From Nocardia amamiensis (GTDB taxonomy: Bacteria > Actinomycetota > Actinomycetes > Mycobacteriales > Mycobacteriaceae): a DNA stretch of 64,000 bases. Positions 15,342 to 25,118 of this stretch are shown here, piece by piece. Position numbers and translations under genes: made by a program. Position 1 is the first letter of the stretch; each line of letters begins with the position of its first letter. The notes beneath the pieces were generated by a model. That model worked only from the letters and a program-made list of their open reading frames with translations, did no database searches and had not been told where the DNA came from. The stretch covers positions 1 through 64,000 of the forward strand of contig NZ_JADLQX010000008.1 in the NCBI RefSeq assembly GCF_015477605.1. The letters are read 5' to 3'.

Positions 15342-17519
15342 ATGGCTCTCGACAGCGGAACGATCTCCGACTCCGGCAGCGGCGCTCCCGTCGTGGCGGC
15401 GCCGATCGCCAAGACGATCCCCACCGAGCGGGCGCACCACGGCGACGTGTTCGTCGACGAGTACGAGTGGCTGCGCGACAAAGAGAACCCCGACGTCGTC
15501 GCCTACCTGGAGGCGGAGAACGCCTACACCGAGGCGCAGACGGCCCACCTCGACACGCTGCGCGAGACGATCTTCGACGAGATCAAGGCGCGCACCCAGG
15601 AGACCGACTTGTCGGTGCCGACCCGGTTGGGTGACTACTGGTACTACTCGCGCAGCTTCGAAGGCAAGCAGTACGGCGTGCACTGCCGCTGCCCGATCGC
15701 CGCCGACGCGGCAGGCATCGACGCCTGGACGCCGCCGGTGCTCGACGCGCAGACCGAGGTCGCGGGCGAAGAGGTGCTGCTGGACAGCAACGAGCTGGCC
15801 GAGGGCCACGACTTCTTCGCGCTGGGCGCGTTCTCGATCAGCCATGACGGCACGCTGCTGGCCTACTCGGTGGACAACGTCGGCGACGAGCGCTACGTGC
15901 TGCGGTTCAAGGACCTCCGCACCGGTGAGCTGCTCGGCGACGAGATCGCGGGCACCGCGCCCGGCGCGACGTGGTCGCTGGACGGCAGCCACGTCTTCTA
16001 TCAAACCGTCGACGAGTCGTGGCGGCCCGACACGGTGTGGCGGCACCGGCTCGGCAGCACCGATCCCGACGTCAAGGTCTTCTACGAGCCCGACGAGCGC
16101 TATTGGGTGAGCATCGGCGCGAGCCGCTCGGAGAAGTACCTCATGATCTGGGTCAGCTCGAAGATCACGAGCGAGGGCTGGGTGCTGGAGTCCGACGACC
16201 CGGAGGGCGAGTTCCGCGTCCTGCTGCCCCGCCGCGAGGGCGTCGAGTACTCCGCCGAACACGCGGTGGTCGGCGGCGCGGATCGCTTCCTGATCCTGCA
16301 CAACGACGTGGTGGACGGGGTCAAGGCGGAGAACTTCGTGCTGGCCGAGGCGCCGGTGGAGGATCCGTCGAACCTCACGCAACTGATCGGTCACCGCGAC
16401 GACGTACGGCTCGAGGACATCGACGCGTTCCGCGACCACTTGGTGCTCAGCTACCGGCGCGAGGCGCTCACCCGGGTGGCGGTGTGGCCGCTGACCGAGT
16501 CGGGTTACGGCGAACACCGGGAACTCGACTTCGACCTCGAGCTCTTCTCGGTCGGCGTCGGCTCCAACCCGGAGTGGGCGCAACCCACCCTGCGCATCGG
16601 GCTGACCTCGTTCATCACGCCCATGCAGGTGTTCGATTACGTCCCGGCCACCGGTGAGCTGATGCTGCGTAAGGAGCAGCCGGTCCTCGGCGGCTACGAC
16701 GCGAACGACTATGAACAGCACCGCGACTGGGCGGTTGCCGAGGACGGCACCCGGATTCCGATCTCGCTGGTCCGGAAGAAGGACGCGCCCGCAGACGGGC
16801 CGAAACCGCTGCTGCTGTACGGCTACGGCTCCTATGAGGCGAGCATCGACCCGTCGTTCTCGGTCGCGCGTCTTTCGCTGCTGGATCGCGGCATGGTCTT
16901 CGCGGTCGCACACGTGCGCGGCGGCGGCGAGATGGGCAGGCTGTGGTACGAGCACGGCAAGACGCTGACCAAGAAGAACACCTTCACCGACTTCGTTTCC
17001 TGCGCGCGGCACCTCATCGATACCGGCGTCACCGCGGCGGACCGGATGATCGCGGACGGCGGCAGCGCGGGCGGCCTGCTGGTCGGCGCGGTGGCGAATC
17101 TGGCGCCGGAACTGTTCGCGGGCATCCTGGCCAACGTGCCGTTCGTCGATCCGCTCACCTCCATCCTCGACCCGTCGCTCCCGCTGACCGTCATCGAGTG
17201 GGACGAGTGGGGCAACCCGCTGGCGGACAAGGACGTCTACGAGTACATGAAGTCCTACGCGCCCTACGAGAACGTCGAGGCCAAGGACTACCCGGCGATC
17301 CTGGCCATCACCAGCCTGAACGACACCCGCGTGCTCTACGTGGAACCGGCGAAGTGGATCGCCAAGCTGCGGGCCACCGCGACCGGCGACGCACCGCTGC
17401 TGCTCAAGACGGAGATGACCGCGGGCCACGGCGGAGTCAGCGGGCGCTACGAGAAGTGGCGGGAAGTGGCCTTCGAACACGCCTGGGTGCTCGATACGGT
17501 CGGTCTCGCCGACGCGTAG
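15342..17519 (+). CDS. ptrB: Oligopeptidase B (prolyl oligopeptidase family S9)
   Basis: The 725-residue cytoplasmic serine peptidase has an N-terminal beta-propeller (about 1-400) and an alpha/beta-hydrolase domain. The nucleophile is in GGSAGGLL, the catalytic His in AGHGGVSGR, and LNDTRVLY holds the acid region. It cleaves short peptides after basic residues. The start is ATG 15342, with AGGGTGG upstream; GTG 15333 falls within the ribosome site. In M. tuberculosis the orthologue is annotated as two adjacent pieces (ptrBa, ptrBb); here it is one intact frame. It follows the MerR gene by ten bases, but shared regulation is not evident. Confidence 0.93.
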   Translation: MALDSGTISDSGSGAPVVAAPIAKTIPTERAHHGDVFVDEYEWLRDKENPDVVAYLEAENAYTEAQTAHLDTLRETIFDEIKARTQETDLSVPTRLGDYWYYSRSFEGKQYGVHCRCPIAADAAGIDAWTPPVLDAQTEVAGEEVLLDSNELAEGHDFFALGAFSISHDGTLLAYSVDNVGDERYVLRFKDLRTGELLGDEIAGTAPGATWSLDGSHVFYQTVDESWRPDTVWRHRLGSTDPDVKVFYEPDERYWVSIGASRSEKYLMIWVSSKITSEGWVLESDDPEGEFRVLLPRREGVEYSAEHAVVGGADRFLILHNDVVDGVKAENFVLAEAPVEDPSNLTQLIGHRDDVRLEDIDAFRDHLVLSYRREALTRVAVWPLTESGYGEHRELDFDLELFSVGVGSNPEWAQPTLRIGLTSFITPMQVFDYVPATGELMLRKEQPVLGGYDANDYEQHRDWAVAEDGTRIPISLVRKKDAPADGPKPLLLYGYGSYEASIDPSFSVARLSLLDRGMVFAVAHVRGGGEMGRLWYEHGKTLTKKNTFTDFVSCARHLIDTGVTAADRMIADGGSAGGLLVGAVANLAPELFAGILANVPFVDPLTSILDPSLPLTVIEWDEWGNPLADKDVYEYMKSYAPYENVEAKDYPAILAITSLNDTRVLYVEPAKWIAKLRATATGDAPLLLKTEMTAGHGGVSGRYEKWREVAFEHAWVLDTVGLADA

Positions 17520-17673
17520 GCCGGTCGGAAAAGGCCGGTGCCATCCGGTGGCCGGACGGTAGCGGCGGCGCGCCGAGGCCGGGGTGTCCGCTCGGAACAG
17601 ACGTGACGGACTGTTCGCCGCCTGGTCATACGGGCTGCATGTCGAGGACATGTGCGGCTGGCACCGTAGGTTC

Positions 17674-18375
17674 ATGAACGCTGAGCTGATCGTGTCGATT
17701 TCCGGGATCAGGGACACCACCCGGGACACGGCGATGGGGTTCGCCGAGGAGATGGATCGGCGCGGCGTCCCGCTCTCACTGCTGGTCGCACCCCGGCTGA
17801 AGGGCAAATACCGGCTGCTCGACGATCCGGCGACCCAGGCTTGGCTGCGCGTTCGCCGGGCCCGTGGCGACGCCATCGTGCTGCACGGCTACGACCAGGC
17901 CGCCACCAAGCGGCGGCGCGCCGAGTTCGCCGCACTGCCCAAGCACGAGGCGCGGTTGCGGTTGACCGCCGCCGACCGGGTGCTGGAGCAGGTCGACCTG
18001 CGCACCCGGCTGTTCGCCGCTCCGCGCTGGAATGCCTCGGCGGGCGCGCTGGAAGCGCTGCCGGAGGTGGGGTTCCGGCTCGCGCTCGGCCTCACCTCGA
18101 TCCTCGACCTGGAGCGCAATATGGCGCAGAAGTCCCGGGTGTTCGGCATCGGTGAGGGTTTCCGCGCGGAGCCGTGGTGGTGCCGGGCGCTGGTTATGGG
18201 CGCCGCCCGCACCGCCCGCCGCGGCGGGGTGCTCCGCCTGGCCGTGTCCGCGGTGCAGCTGGAGCGCTCCGGTCCGCGTCAGGCCATGCTCGACGCCGTC
18301 GACCTCGCGCTGTTCCACGGCGCGGTCGGCGAGACCTATCGCTGGGAGCCGTTCGCGGCGGTCCGAGCCGCATGA
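17674..18375 (+). CDS. DUF2334 polysaccharide-deacetylase-like protein
   Basis: The 233-residue protein begins ELIVSISGIRD, with VPLSLLVAPRLKGKYRL, DAIVLHGYDQ and FAAPRWNAS following, which match DUF2334 and the carbohydrate-esterase/deacetylase superfamily of proteins near ptrB in mycobacteria (Rv0784-like). Usual metal-site motifs are only partly kept: the first Asp is replaced within VSISGIRD, and HGYD supplies one His. Activity is therefore uncertain. No signal peptide is seen. The start at ATG 17674 is chosen by homology of the N-terminal strand; upstream in-frame codons read as non-coding. Confidence 0.72.
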   Translation: MNAELIVSISGIRDTTRDTAMGFAEEMDRRGVPLSLLVAPRLKGKYRLLDDPATQAWLRVRRARGDAIVLHGYDQAATKRRRAEFAALPKHEARLRLTAADRVLEQVDLRTRLFAAPRWNASAGALEALPEVGFRLALGLTSILDLERNMAQKSRVFGIGEGFRAEPWWCRALVMGAARTARRGGVLRLAVSAVQLERSGPRQAMLDAVDLALFHGAVGETYRWEPFAAVRAA

Positions 18376-18451
18376 ATGACGCCGCGGCGTGGCGGTATGC
18401 CGGCCGCCGCCGCGCCGCGGCCGGTCGGCACCGCGTCCGCGCGGCCGATCG

Positions 18452-18490
18452 GCGCCGCCGCCCGCGAATGGCGTGAGCGGGCGGCGGCGC
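18452..18490. terminator. Strong hairpin between convergent genes
   Basis: GCGCCGCCGCCCGC (18452-18465) pairs perfectly with GCGGGCGGCGGCGC (18477-18490) around an 11-base loop, between the DUF2334 gene and gadB. A second hairpin, CCGGCCGC with GCGGCCGG, lies at 18400-18424. Confidence 0.6.
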
Positions 18491-18498
18491 GGTCGCGG

Positions 18499-19890
18499 TC
18501 AGGCCGGGGCGATCTTCGTCTTCGGGACGGCCGGCGTCGCGTCGTGCGTGAATCCGCCTGCCTCCGTGCGGGTCAGCGAAGTGGCGAACGGTCGCTCCTC
18601 CAGTTGTTTCATGCAGCGGGTGAGATCGTCCAGCAGTAGATCGGCCATGTCGACGGTGAAACCGTGGCGGATCACCGCGCGCATGACGGTCTCGTCGTCG
18701 CGGTCGGCGGGCAGCGGATACGCCGCGATCAGCCAGCCTCTGGAGCGCAGCCGGTCGGACAGGTCGTAGAGGTTGAATCCGGGATCGCCGGTCAGCCGCC
18801 AGCACACCGCCGTGATCCCGCGCTGCGGGTCGCCGTCGTGGATCAGCTCGAAGACCCCGAACTCGCGCAGTCCCGCGGCCAGGTGCTGCGCCGCCCGGTA
18901 GATCGCGGACTGCACCCTGGCGTAGCCGGCTCGCCCCAAGCGGATGAAGTCGTAGTACTGCGTGATCGCCTGCCCGCCGGGCCGGGAGAAGTTCAGGTTG
19001 AAGGTGGCCATGCTGCCGCCGAGGTAGTCGACGTTGAAGATCAATTCCTCCGGCAGGTCGTCCGCCTCGCGCCAGATCGCCCAGCCCGCGCCGAGCGGCG
19101 CGAGACCGGTCTTGTGCCCGGAGGCGTTGATCGATTTCACCCTGGGCAGCCGGAAGTCCCAGACCAGATCGGGCGCGGCGAACGGCGCGAGGAAGCCTCC
19201 GCTGGCGGCGTCGACGTGGATCGGGATGTCCAGGCCCTGGTCCTGCTGCAGCGCGTCGAGCGCGGTGCTGATCCCGGCCACGTCTTCGAACAGTCCGGTG
19301 TAGGTCTGACCGAAGGTCGGCACCACCATCATGGTGTTCTCGTCGCAGTGCTCGGCGAGGTCGTCGGGCCGCATGGTGAGCCGGTCGCCGCGCAGCGGAA
19401 TCTGGCGGATCTCGACGTCGAAGTAGCGCGCGAACTTCTCCCAGCAGACCTGAACGGGCCCGCAGACGAAGTTGGGCGTCCCGGTGCCGCCGCGCTTGCG
19501 CCAGCGGAATTTGGCGGCGAGGCCGCCGAGCATGGCCGCCTCGCTGGACCCCGTGGTGGAAGTGCCGTGGGTGGTCGCCGGGTCCGGCGCATGCCACAGG
19601 TCCGCGACCATCCGGACGCCGCGGCGCTCCAGCTCGGCGGTCTGCGGGTATTCGTCCTTGTCGACGATGTTCTTGTCCAGGCATTCGGCCATCAGCCTGC
19701 GCGCCTGGTCGTCCACCCAGGTGGTGCAGAAGGTGGCGAGGTTCATCCTGGAGACGCCGTCGAGCATCAGCTCGTCGTGCACGAGTTCGTAGGCGACCTG
19801 GGGGAACATCTCGTGCGCCGGAAATCCGGCGCGCGGCGCGGACCGGTTGAGCCCCGGCAGGGCGAACAGGTCATCGGCTCCTTCGGACAT
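18499..19890 (-). CDS. gadB: Glutamate decarboxylase
   Basis: The 463-residue PLP-dependent enzyme makes 4-aminobutyrate and CO2 from glutamate and consumes a proton. The lysine that binds PLP is in SINASGHKTGLAP, with GTSTTGSSEAAMLGGLAAK and HVDAASGGFLAPF also diagnostic. The start is ATG 19890 (MSEGADDLFALPG); the open frame extends to 20172 but is not family-like there. No glutamate/GABA antiporter is nearby, so a link to acid resistance is not shown. In M. tuberculosis gadB lies elsewhere, so it appears to be an insertion in this block. Confidence 0.93.
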   Translation of the reverse strand: MSEGADDLFALPGLNRSAPRAGFPAHEMFPQVAYELVHDELMLDGVSRMNLATFCTTWVDDQARRLMAECLDKNIVDKDEYPQTAELERRGVRMVADLWHAPDPATTHGTSTTGSSEAAMLGGLAAKFRWRKRGGTGTPNFVCGPVQVCWEKFARYFDVEIRQIPLRGDRLTMRPDDLAEHCDENTMMVVPTFGQTYTGLFEDVAGISTALDALQQDQGLDIPIHVDAASGGFLAPFAAPDLVWDFRLPRVKSINASGHKTGLAPLGAGWAIWREADDLPEELIFNVDYLGGSMATFNLNFSRPGGQAITQYYDFIRLGRAGYARVQSAIYRAAQHLAAGLREFGVFELIHDGDPQRGITAVCWRLTGDPGFNLYDLSDRLRSRGWLIAAYPLPADRDDETVMRAVIRHGFTVDMADLLLDDLTRCMKQLEERPFATSLTRTEAGGFTHDATPAVPKTKIAPA

Positions 19891-20135
19891 GAATGCGGCC
19901 TCCCGATTCGGCTCGTGTGCGGTGTGCCTGTGCGGGCGCCGGTCGCTTGCGGACCGGCCGCGTTGCCGTGCTTTCGAGGATGCCAGAAGATTGCTGACAC
20001 CCTCCCGCCCAGCTTGGCACACCGCCTCCTGTCCCGGATCGACCTTCACCATGTCGTCGTGAGCGACCTGCCGGATCCGAAGACCCGCCAGGCAGTGCGG
20101 ACTCCGCCCGAGCGGGTCGGGGATAGGGTTGGGGG

Positions 20136-21491
20136 ATGACCGAGGATGCCCGGACCGCGGGGCTGCGCGCACAAGTCGCGGAATTGATGCCGCAAGCGAA
20201 AAGTGATCTAGCCCAACTTGTTTCCTTCAAGTCGGTGGCCGACCCGCGGCAGTTCCCGCCCGAGGAGTGCGACCGTGCCGCGCAGTGGGTCGCCGATGCC
20301 TTCGCCGCGGCCGGCCTGACCACCGTCGGCCTGCACGAGACGCCCGACGGCAGCACGGCGGTCGTCGCGTCGCGACCGGCGCCCGCCGGTGCGCCGACGG
20401 TGTTGCTCTACTGTCACTACGACGTGCAGCCTCCGATGGACGAGGGTGCGTGGCGCACTCCGCCCTGGGAACTGACCGAGCGGGACGGACGCTGGTACGG
20501 GCGCGGCAGCGCCGACTGCAAGGGCAACATCGTCATGCATCTGACGGCGTTGCGGGCGCTCGGCCCCGACCTGCCGCTGGGCGTGACCCTGGTCGCCGAG
20601 GGCTCCGAGGAGCAGGGCACCGGCGGACTGGAACGGTTCGTGGAGGCCGGTCCGGATCTGCTGCGTGCGGACGCCATCGTGATCGGCGACTGCGGCAACT
20701 TCGCCGCCGGGGTGCCGACGCTGACGGAGACGTTGCGCGGCAACGTGAATGTGGTGGTCACCATCGAAACCCTCGCCGGTCCACTGCATTCCGGCATGTT
20801 CGGCGGCCCGGCCCCCGACGCGCTGGCCGCGCTGATCCAGGTGCTCGCTTCTCTGCGCGACAAGCGGGGCGACACCACCATCGACGGGCTGCCCAACGAC
20901 CAGGTCTGGCCGGGTGTGCAGTATCCGAGTGAGCAGTTCCACGCCGACGCCGGCGTCCTGCGTGACGTGGAACTCACCGGTGCAGGCACCGTCGCCGACA
21001 TGCTGTGGGCGCGACCGGCGCTGACGGTGCTCGGCATCGATGCGCCACCCGTGGTCGGTTCCGCCGCCGCGGTCCCCGCGATCGCGCGAGCCCGCCTCAA
21101 CCTGCGCATTCCGCCGGGCACCGATCCCGCGCAGGCGTATCGGGCACTCGTCGACCACCTCGACGCGCACACGCCGTGGCGCGCCAAGGTAACCATCGAG
21201 CTGGAAGGCATGGGAGCGCCGTTCCGCTCCCGCACCGGCGGGCCCGCACGTGCCGCGATGGAGGCGGCGCTGGCCGCGTCCTACGGACGACCCGCGACCA
21301 CTCAGGGGCAGGGCGGATCCATCCCGCTGTGCAACGTCTTCTCCGCGACCTACCCGGACGCGGAGATCATGCTGCTCGGCGTCGAGGAACCGAAATGCCT
21401 CATCCACGCGCCCAATGAGAGCGTCGACCCGAAGGAGATCGAACACATGGCGCTGGCCGAGGCCCTGTTCCTGGCGACCTACGCCGGTTAG
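20136..21491 (+). CDS. M20-family dipeptidase/carboxypeptidase
   Basis: This 451-residue zinc-dependent M20 peptidase has the metal motifs LLYCHYDVQP and YGRGSADCKGN and the general base in EGSEEQG. The dimerisation lid follows from about 190, and the C-terminal metal His is in CLIHAPNESV. It likely hydrolyses dipeptides in the cytoplasm. It begins with ATG (20136) and ends two bases before the converging metallo-beta-lactamase-fold gene. It is divergent from gadB. Confidence 0.9.
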   Translation: MTEDARTAGLRAQVAELMPQAKSDLAQLVSFKSVADPRQFPPEECDRAAQWVADAFAAAGLTTVGLHETPDGSTAVVASRPAPAGAPTVLLYCHYDVQPPMDEGAWRTPPWELTERDGRWYGRGSADCKGNIVMHLTALRALGPDLPLGVTLVAEGSEEQGTGGLERFVEAGPDLLRADAIVIGDCGNFAAGVPTLTETLRGNVNVVVTIETLAGPLHSGMFGGPAPDALAALIQVLASLRDKRGDTTIDGLPNDQVWPGVQYPSEQFHADAGVLRDVELTGAGTVADMLWARPALTVLGIDAPPVVGSAAAVPAIARARLNLRIPPGTDPAQAYRALVDHLDAHTPWRAKVTIELEGMGAPFRSRTGGPARAAMEAALAASYGRPATTQGQGGSIPLCNVFSATYPDAEIMLLGVEEPKCLIHAPNESVDPKEIEHMALAEALFLATYAG

Positions 21492-21493
21492 CG

Positions 21494-22138
21494 CTACAGG
21501 TCGGTCGCGTCCTCCGGCCTGAGGACCCTGAATTCGGTTCCAGTGGGGGCCATTTCGGTCAGGCGGCCGAAGTAGATGCCCTGCGCCTCGGGCTGGATGA
21601 TGCCGAAGTGAATGGGCAGCGCGACACGCGGAGCGACCGCGCGCAGATAGTCGACCGCCTCGCTGATCCGCATCCAGGGCGCGGCGGCCGGAGCGGCCAG
21701 CACGCCGACGGGGACCGGTGGCACCCACAGCGAGTCGCCGGGGTGCACGAGCTGGGCCGGGTCGTCCGGGGTGCCCAGCTGGAAGACGGTGTTGTCGATC
21801 ACGGGGATCTCGGGGTGGATGACGGCGTGCCTGCCGCCGCCACCGGTGATCTGGAGATCACCGAGGGTCAGCACGTTGCCCGCGCGGACCGGCTCCCACG
21901 GCTCCCCACGCTGCTGGGCCGTCTGCGGATCCGAGAGCAACCGTGCGCCGGGGTTGGCCTCGATGAGCGCGTCGATCCGGTTCGGGTCGATGTGATCGGG
22001 ATGCTGGTGCGTGACCGCGATCGCGTCCAAGCCGGTGAGGCCCTCGAAGCCGTGCGAGAAGATGCCCGGGTCGAACAAGATCTTCGTGCCGTGCAGCTCG
22101 ACGAGAAGGCAGGAATGACCGAAGTGGGCTATGCGCAT
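21494..22138 (-). CDS. Metallo-beta-lactamase-fold hydrolase (UlaG-like)
   Basis: The 214-residue protein has the metal-binding motif THQHPDHID (HxHxDH), FGHSCLLVE at the N-terminus and LPIHFGIIQPE near the C-terminus, as in UlaG/RomA-like hydrolases. It corresponds in position to Rv0786c, next to purS-purQ in mycobacteria. The substrate is unknown. ATG 22138 is the start. It is divergent from purS. Confidence 0.85.
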   Translation of the reverse strand: MRIAHFGHSCLLVELHGTKILFDPGIFSHGFEGLTGLDAIAVTHQHPDHIDPNRIDALIEANPGARLLSDPQTAQQRGEPWEPVRAGNVLTLGDLQITGGGGRHAVIHPEIPVIDNTVFQLGTPDDPAQLVHPGDSLWVPPVPVGVLAAPAAAPWMRISEAVDYLRAVAPRVALPIHFGIIQPEAQGIYFGRLTEMAPTGTEFRVLRPEDATDL

Positions 22139-22268
22139 GCCGCCATGCTATCGACGCCGCATGTGTTCTCGGCGACATCGCCGCGTCTTGTCCCACCCCG
22201 CGGATGCCGTGCCCGACCAGCACAACTACGCTGCTCAGGTAACCCCACAACCACATGAGGAGCAACGC

Positions 22269-22505
22269 GTGGCACGAGTCGTGGTCGAGGTGATGCCGAA
22301 GGCCGAGATCCTGGATCCGCAGGGGCAGGCCATCGTCGGCGCGCTCCCGCGTCTGGGATTCGATGGCGTCTCGGATGTGCGGCAGGGCAAGCGATTCGAA
22401 CTCGACGTCGACGACAGCGTCGACGACGCGGCGCTGGAGAAGATCGCCGAATCGCTGCTGTGCAACACGGTGATCGAGGAGTGGAAGGTGGTCCGCCTCT
22501 CATGA
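22269..22505 (+). CDS. purS: FGAM synthase subunit PurS
   Basis: The 78-residue PurS bridges PurQ and the small-type PurL in the formylglycinamidine ribonucleotide synthase complex. The sequence [19 protein letters not shown] and the repeated F-x-V-x-x-G-K pattern ([13 protein letters not shown]) are typical. The start is GTG 22269, preceded by TGAGGAGCAAC. Its stop overlaps the purQ start (ATGA), so the two are translationally coupled. Confidence 0.95.
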   Translation: MARVVVEVMPKAEILDPQGQAIVGALPRLGFDGVSDVRQGKRFELDVDDSVDDAALEKIAESLLCNTVIEEWKVVRLS

Positions 22506-23182
22506 CCGCGCGGATCGGGGTCATCACGTTTCCCGGCACGCTCGACGACGTCGACGCCGCACGGGCGGTGCGCCTTGCCGGGGCCGAGGCGGTCAGCCTG
22601 TGGCACGCGGACGCCGACCTGAAGAGCGTCGACGCGGTCATCGTGCCCGGCGGCTTCTCCTACGGCGATTATCTGCGCGCGGGCGCCATCGCTCGCTTCG
22701 CCCCCGTGATGGGCGAGGTCGTGCGCGCGGCTGAAACCGGCGGGTTGCCGGTGCTGGGTATCTGCAACGGCTTTCAAGTCCTGTGCGAGGCCGGGTTGCT
22801 GCCCGGTGCGCTGACCCGCAACGAGGGCCTGCACTTCATCTGCCGGGACGAATGGCTGACCGTGGAGTCGGTGTCGACGGTGTGGACGTCCCGTTTCGAG
22901 CCGGGCGCCCAGATCCTCGTCCCGCTCAAGTCGGGCGAGGGCCGGTACCAGGCCTCGGAGGCCGTGCTCGACGAGCTGGAGGGTGAGGGCCGGGTGGTCT
23001 TCCGCTACGCGGGCGGCAATCCGAACGGTTCGCAGCGCGCAATCGCGGGCATCGCCTCCGCCAACGGGCGTGTCGTCGGCCTGATGCCGCACCCGGAACA
23101 CGCCACCGAGCCCCTGACCGGCCCGAGCGACGACGGCCTCGGCCTGTTCCTCTCGGTGCTGGACACGCTGGTCTCGGCCTAG
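22502..23182 (+). CDS. purQ: FGAM synthase glutaminase subunit PurQ
   Basis: This 226-residue class I glutamine amidotransferase has its catalytic Cys in GICNGFQVL and His-x-Glu in [24 protein letters not shown] is the oxyanion region. It supplies ammonia to PurL. The start ATG overlaps purS by four bases. purL itself is 5 kb downstream, as in mycobacteria. Confidence 0.96.
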   Translation: MTARIGVITFPGTLDDVDAARAVRLAGAEAVSLWHADADLKSVDAVIVPGGFSYGDYLRAGAIARFAPVMGEVVRAAETGGLPVLGICNGFQVLCEAGLLPGALTRNEGLHFICRDEWLTVESVSTVWTSRFEPGAQILVPLKSGEGRYQASEAVLDELEGEGRVVFRYAGGNPNGSQRAIAGIASANGRVVGLMPHPEHATEPLTGPSDDGLGLFLSVLDTLVSA

Positions 23183-23322
23183 ATCCGCGGCGGACGACCG
23201 GCGAGTCCGCCGGTATCCACAGTCATCGGGGCAGTTGTGGCGGCTTCGGCGACCGCGGGCTGGGCGATATAGCTGCCGCCTCCCGGAATGCCGGAGTCGC
23301 GATCCGCGAAACCCGAGACGGA

Positions 23323-24399
23323 TCAGGCGATGCGGTCGACTATGTCGAAGCCGACGCCGTCGGCGCGGGCCAGGTAACCGTTTTGGATCGCCTGGTTGCC
23401 CCGGAAACTCCGGAGCCCGCCAGGGGTTTCGAGAACCACACCCTGGTCGACGGCGTCGAGGACCGCGGGCACCTCGAGCGATCCGGCCGTCCGCGCGAGC
23501 GCGCCAAGGGTGTGGATGGCGTCGTACGTAGCGTTGCTGAAGCTGGTGAGCGCGGGGGCGAAGGCGCCGTACCTCCGGCGGTAGCGGGTCAGCCGGTCGC
23601 GTCCGTCGGGCGTGCTGTCGTCGAGGAAGAAGCTGGATGCCACGTAGAGGTTCCGGTTGGCCTCCGGGCCCGCCGCAAGCAGCACGTTCTCGTCCGCGGC
23701 CGGGCTGACCCGCAGCTGTGCCGCGGCGCGGCCGGTGGCCGCGAACTGCTGGTTGAACCGGGACACGTCGGCGCCGACCATCAGGATCACCACCGCGTCG
23801 GCCAGGTCGAGCGCCGGATGGGTGAGGAAGCCGGAGAAGTCGGGGAGCCCAAGGGGGACGAACTGTTCGAGCACGATCGCGGCCGGATCGGCCAGGCTGT
23901 CGCGAATCGCCTTGGCGGACTGGCGCGGCCAGATGTAGTCGTTGCCGATGATCGCCCAGCGCCGCACGCCGTACTCGCGTTCGAGCCAGTGCACGGCGGG
24001 CACGGTCTGCCCGGCCGGGTGCTCGCCGAGCATCAGCACGCCGGGTAGTTCGTCGGTCAGTCCCTCGTGGCTGGTCGCGTACAGGTAGGGCACCCGGCTG
24101 GCGCCGGCTCGCGCCACCGCGCGCCGGACGGCGGAGGTGTGCCAGCCGGTGATGGCGTGCACCATGCCGGTGGCCAGCAGGGCCGAGACCTCGGCGGCGA
24201 CCTCGTGCGGCGGTCGTCCGCCATCGATATTCGTAGTACGAATTTCTCGCCCCAGAATTCCGGCACCCTGGTTGATTTCCTCGACGGCCAGCGATATCGC
24301 CGCCTCGCAGGACGGCGCGACGATACCGCCCGGTCCCTGGAGCGGAACTATGTTGAGGATCTCGATGGTGCCCTCGGGGCTCTCGCCGAGCGCTGGCAT
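23323..24399 (-). CDS. AmiC/NhhC-like amide-binding regulator
   Basis: The 358-residue type 1 periplasmic-binding fold (Peripla_BP_6) has no signal peptide and no lipobox: it starts MPALGESPEGTIEILNIVPL. It should therefore be a cytoplasmic ligand sensor like AmiC of Pseudomonas or NhhC of Rhodococcus, and not a transporter subunit. Segments LAVEEINQGAGILGREI, WAIIGNDYIWP and YDAIHTLGALARTAG are typical of the amide-binding group. GAAGAAGAG precedes the ATG. It is divergent, with 50 bases between, from a MarR gene, as in nitrile hydratase regulatory pairs. No nitrile hydratase, amidase or transporter gene is in the window. The function is inferred. Confidence 0.75.
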   Translation of the reverse strand: MPALGESPEGTIEILNIVPLQGPGGIVAPSCEAAISLAVEEINQGAGILGREIRTTNIDGGRPPHEVAAEVSALLATGMVHAITGWHTSAVRRAVARAGASRVPYLYATSHEGLTDELPGVLMLGEHPAGQTVPAVHWLEREYGVRRWAIIGNDYIWPRQSAKAIRDSLADPAAIVLEQFVPLGLPDFSGFLTHPALDLADAVVILMVGADVSRFNQQFAATGRAAAQLRVSPAADENVLLAAGPEANRNLYVASSFFLDDSTPDGRDRLTRYRRRYGAFAPALTSFSNATYDAIHTLGALARTAGSLEVPAVLDAVDQGVVLETPGGLRSFRGNQAIQNGYLARADGVGFDIVDRIA

Positions 24400-24449
24400 T
24401 CGGTACTCTTCTTCTCGTTCGAGCGAAATTCATGGCAGGCAGGAAATAA

Positions 24450-24881
24450 ATGACGTCCATTGTAAGCGGAAATTCCACGCTGCATGGCGCGCTGCGTGCC
24501 GCGGAGCGCGGGTGGGTGCGGCACTTGGACGCGGCGCTGTGCGTCAGACAGCTCTCGCCGGATCAGTGGTCGATGCTGTCGAACCTCTGTGGCGACGCGG
24601 GGATCACGATGACCGAACTGGCGGCCAAATCGCAGCTCGCGCCGTCCTCGGCTACCAGGCACGCGGACTATCTGGCCGAGCGCGGCCTGATCTTCCGGCT
24701 CGCCGCGCAGGACGACCGGCGCCGCGTCCTGATCGGCCTGAGCAGGCTCGGGGCCGACCTGGTCGCCGAGGTGCGCGCGGAAGAGGCCCGCGCCGAGCAG
24801 GCGTTGCGAGGGCGAATCGGGGCGCGCCGATATACCGAACTCATGCGACTGCTAGATCTGGTTTCCCTCGCCTCGGAGTAA
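24450..24881 (+). CDS. MarR-family regulator (NhhD-like partner)
   Basis: The 143-residue MarR protein has the recognition region MTELAAKSQLAPSSATRHAD and the wing GLIFRLAAQDDRRRVLIGLS. AGGAAA lies six bases before the ATG. The divergent partner at 23323 is a cytoplasmic amide-binding-like protein; such pairs control nitrile hydratase genes in Rhodococcus. Here the regulated genes are not adjacent. It might control itself and its neighbour from the 50-base shared promoter region. Confidence 0.82.
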   Translation: MTSIVSGNSTLHGALRAAERGWVRHLDAALCVRQLSPDQWSMLSNLCGDAGITMTELAAKSQLAPSSATRHADYLAERGLIFRLAAQDDRRRVLIGLSRLGADLVAEVRAEEARAEQALRGRIGARRYTELMRLLDLVSLASE

Positions 24882-25118
24882 ATACTCTGGAGTACCGGTC
24901 ATTCATCCGATGAATTTCTCGGACATCTGATTTCCGATGCATCCGCCAAACCATTCTGGCTGTTATGTTCCAATCGGAATGGACGCGGCCGAAGGAGTAT
25001 TCACGCCGCGCGGTTTCTCGCGGAATGTGGTATCGGTGACGGCGCCTTGCTCCCGGCGGCCCGCGCGCAGCTCCTGGACGGTGGCACGTCGGTGGCGTCA
25101 CGTTCGTTCGCCGGAGGC
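24882..25118. other. Intergenic region without recognised gene
   Basis: Between the MarR gene and the repeat array nothing gene-like is visible. The first 100 bases are AT-richer than the surroundings and could hold a transcript end. Confidence 0.4.

Noticed and set aside
15222..17876. An 884-codon minus-strand frame opposite ptrB
   Set aside because: Shadow of ptrB, with long histidine- and arginine-rich stretches and no family motif.
19891..20172. N-terminal extension of gadB
   Set aside because: The added residues do not resemble glutamate decarboxylases and would occupy the divergent promoter region.
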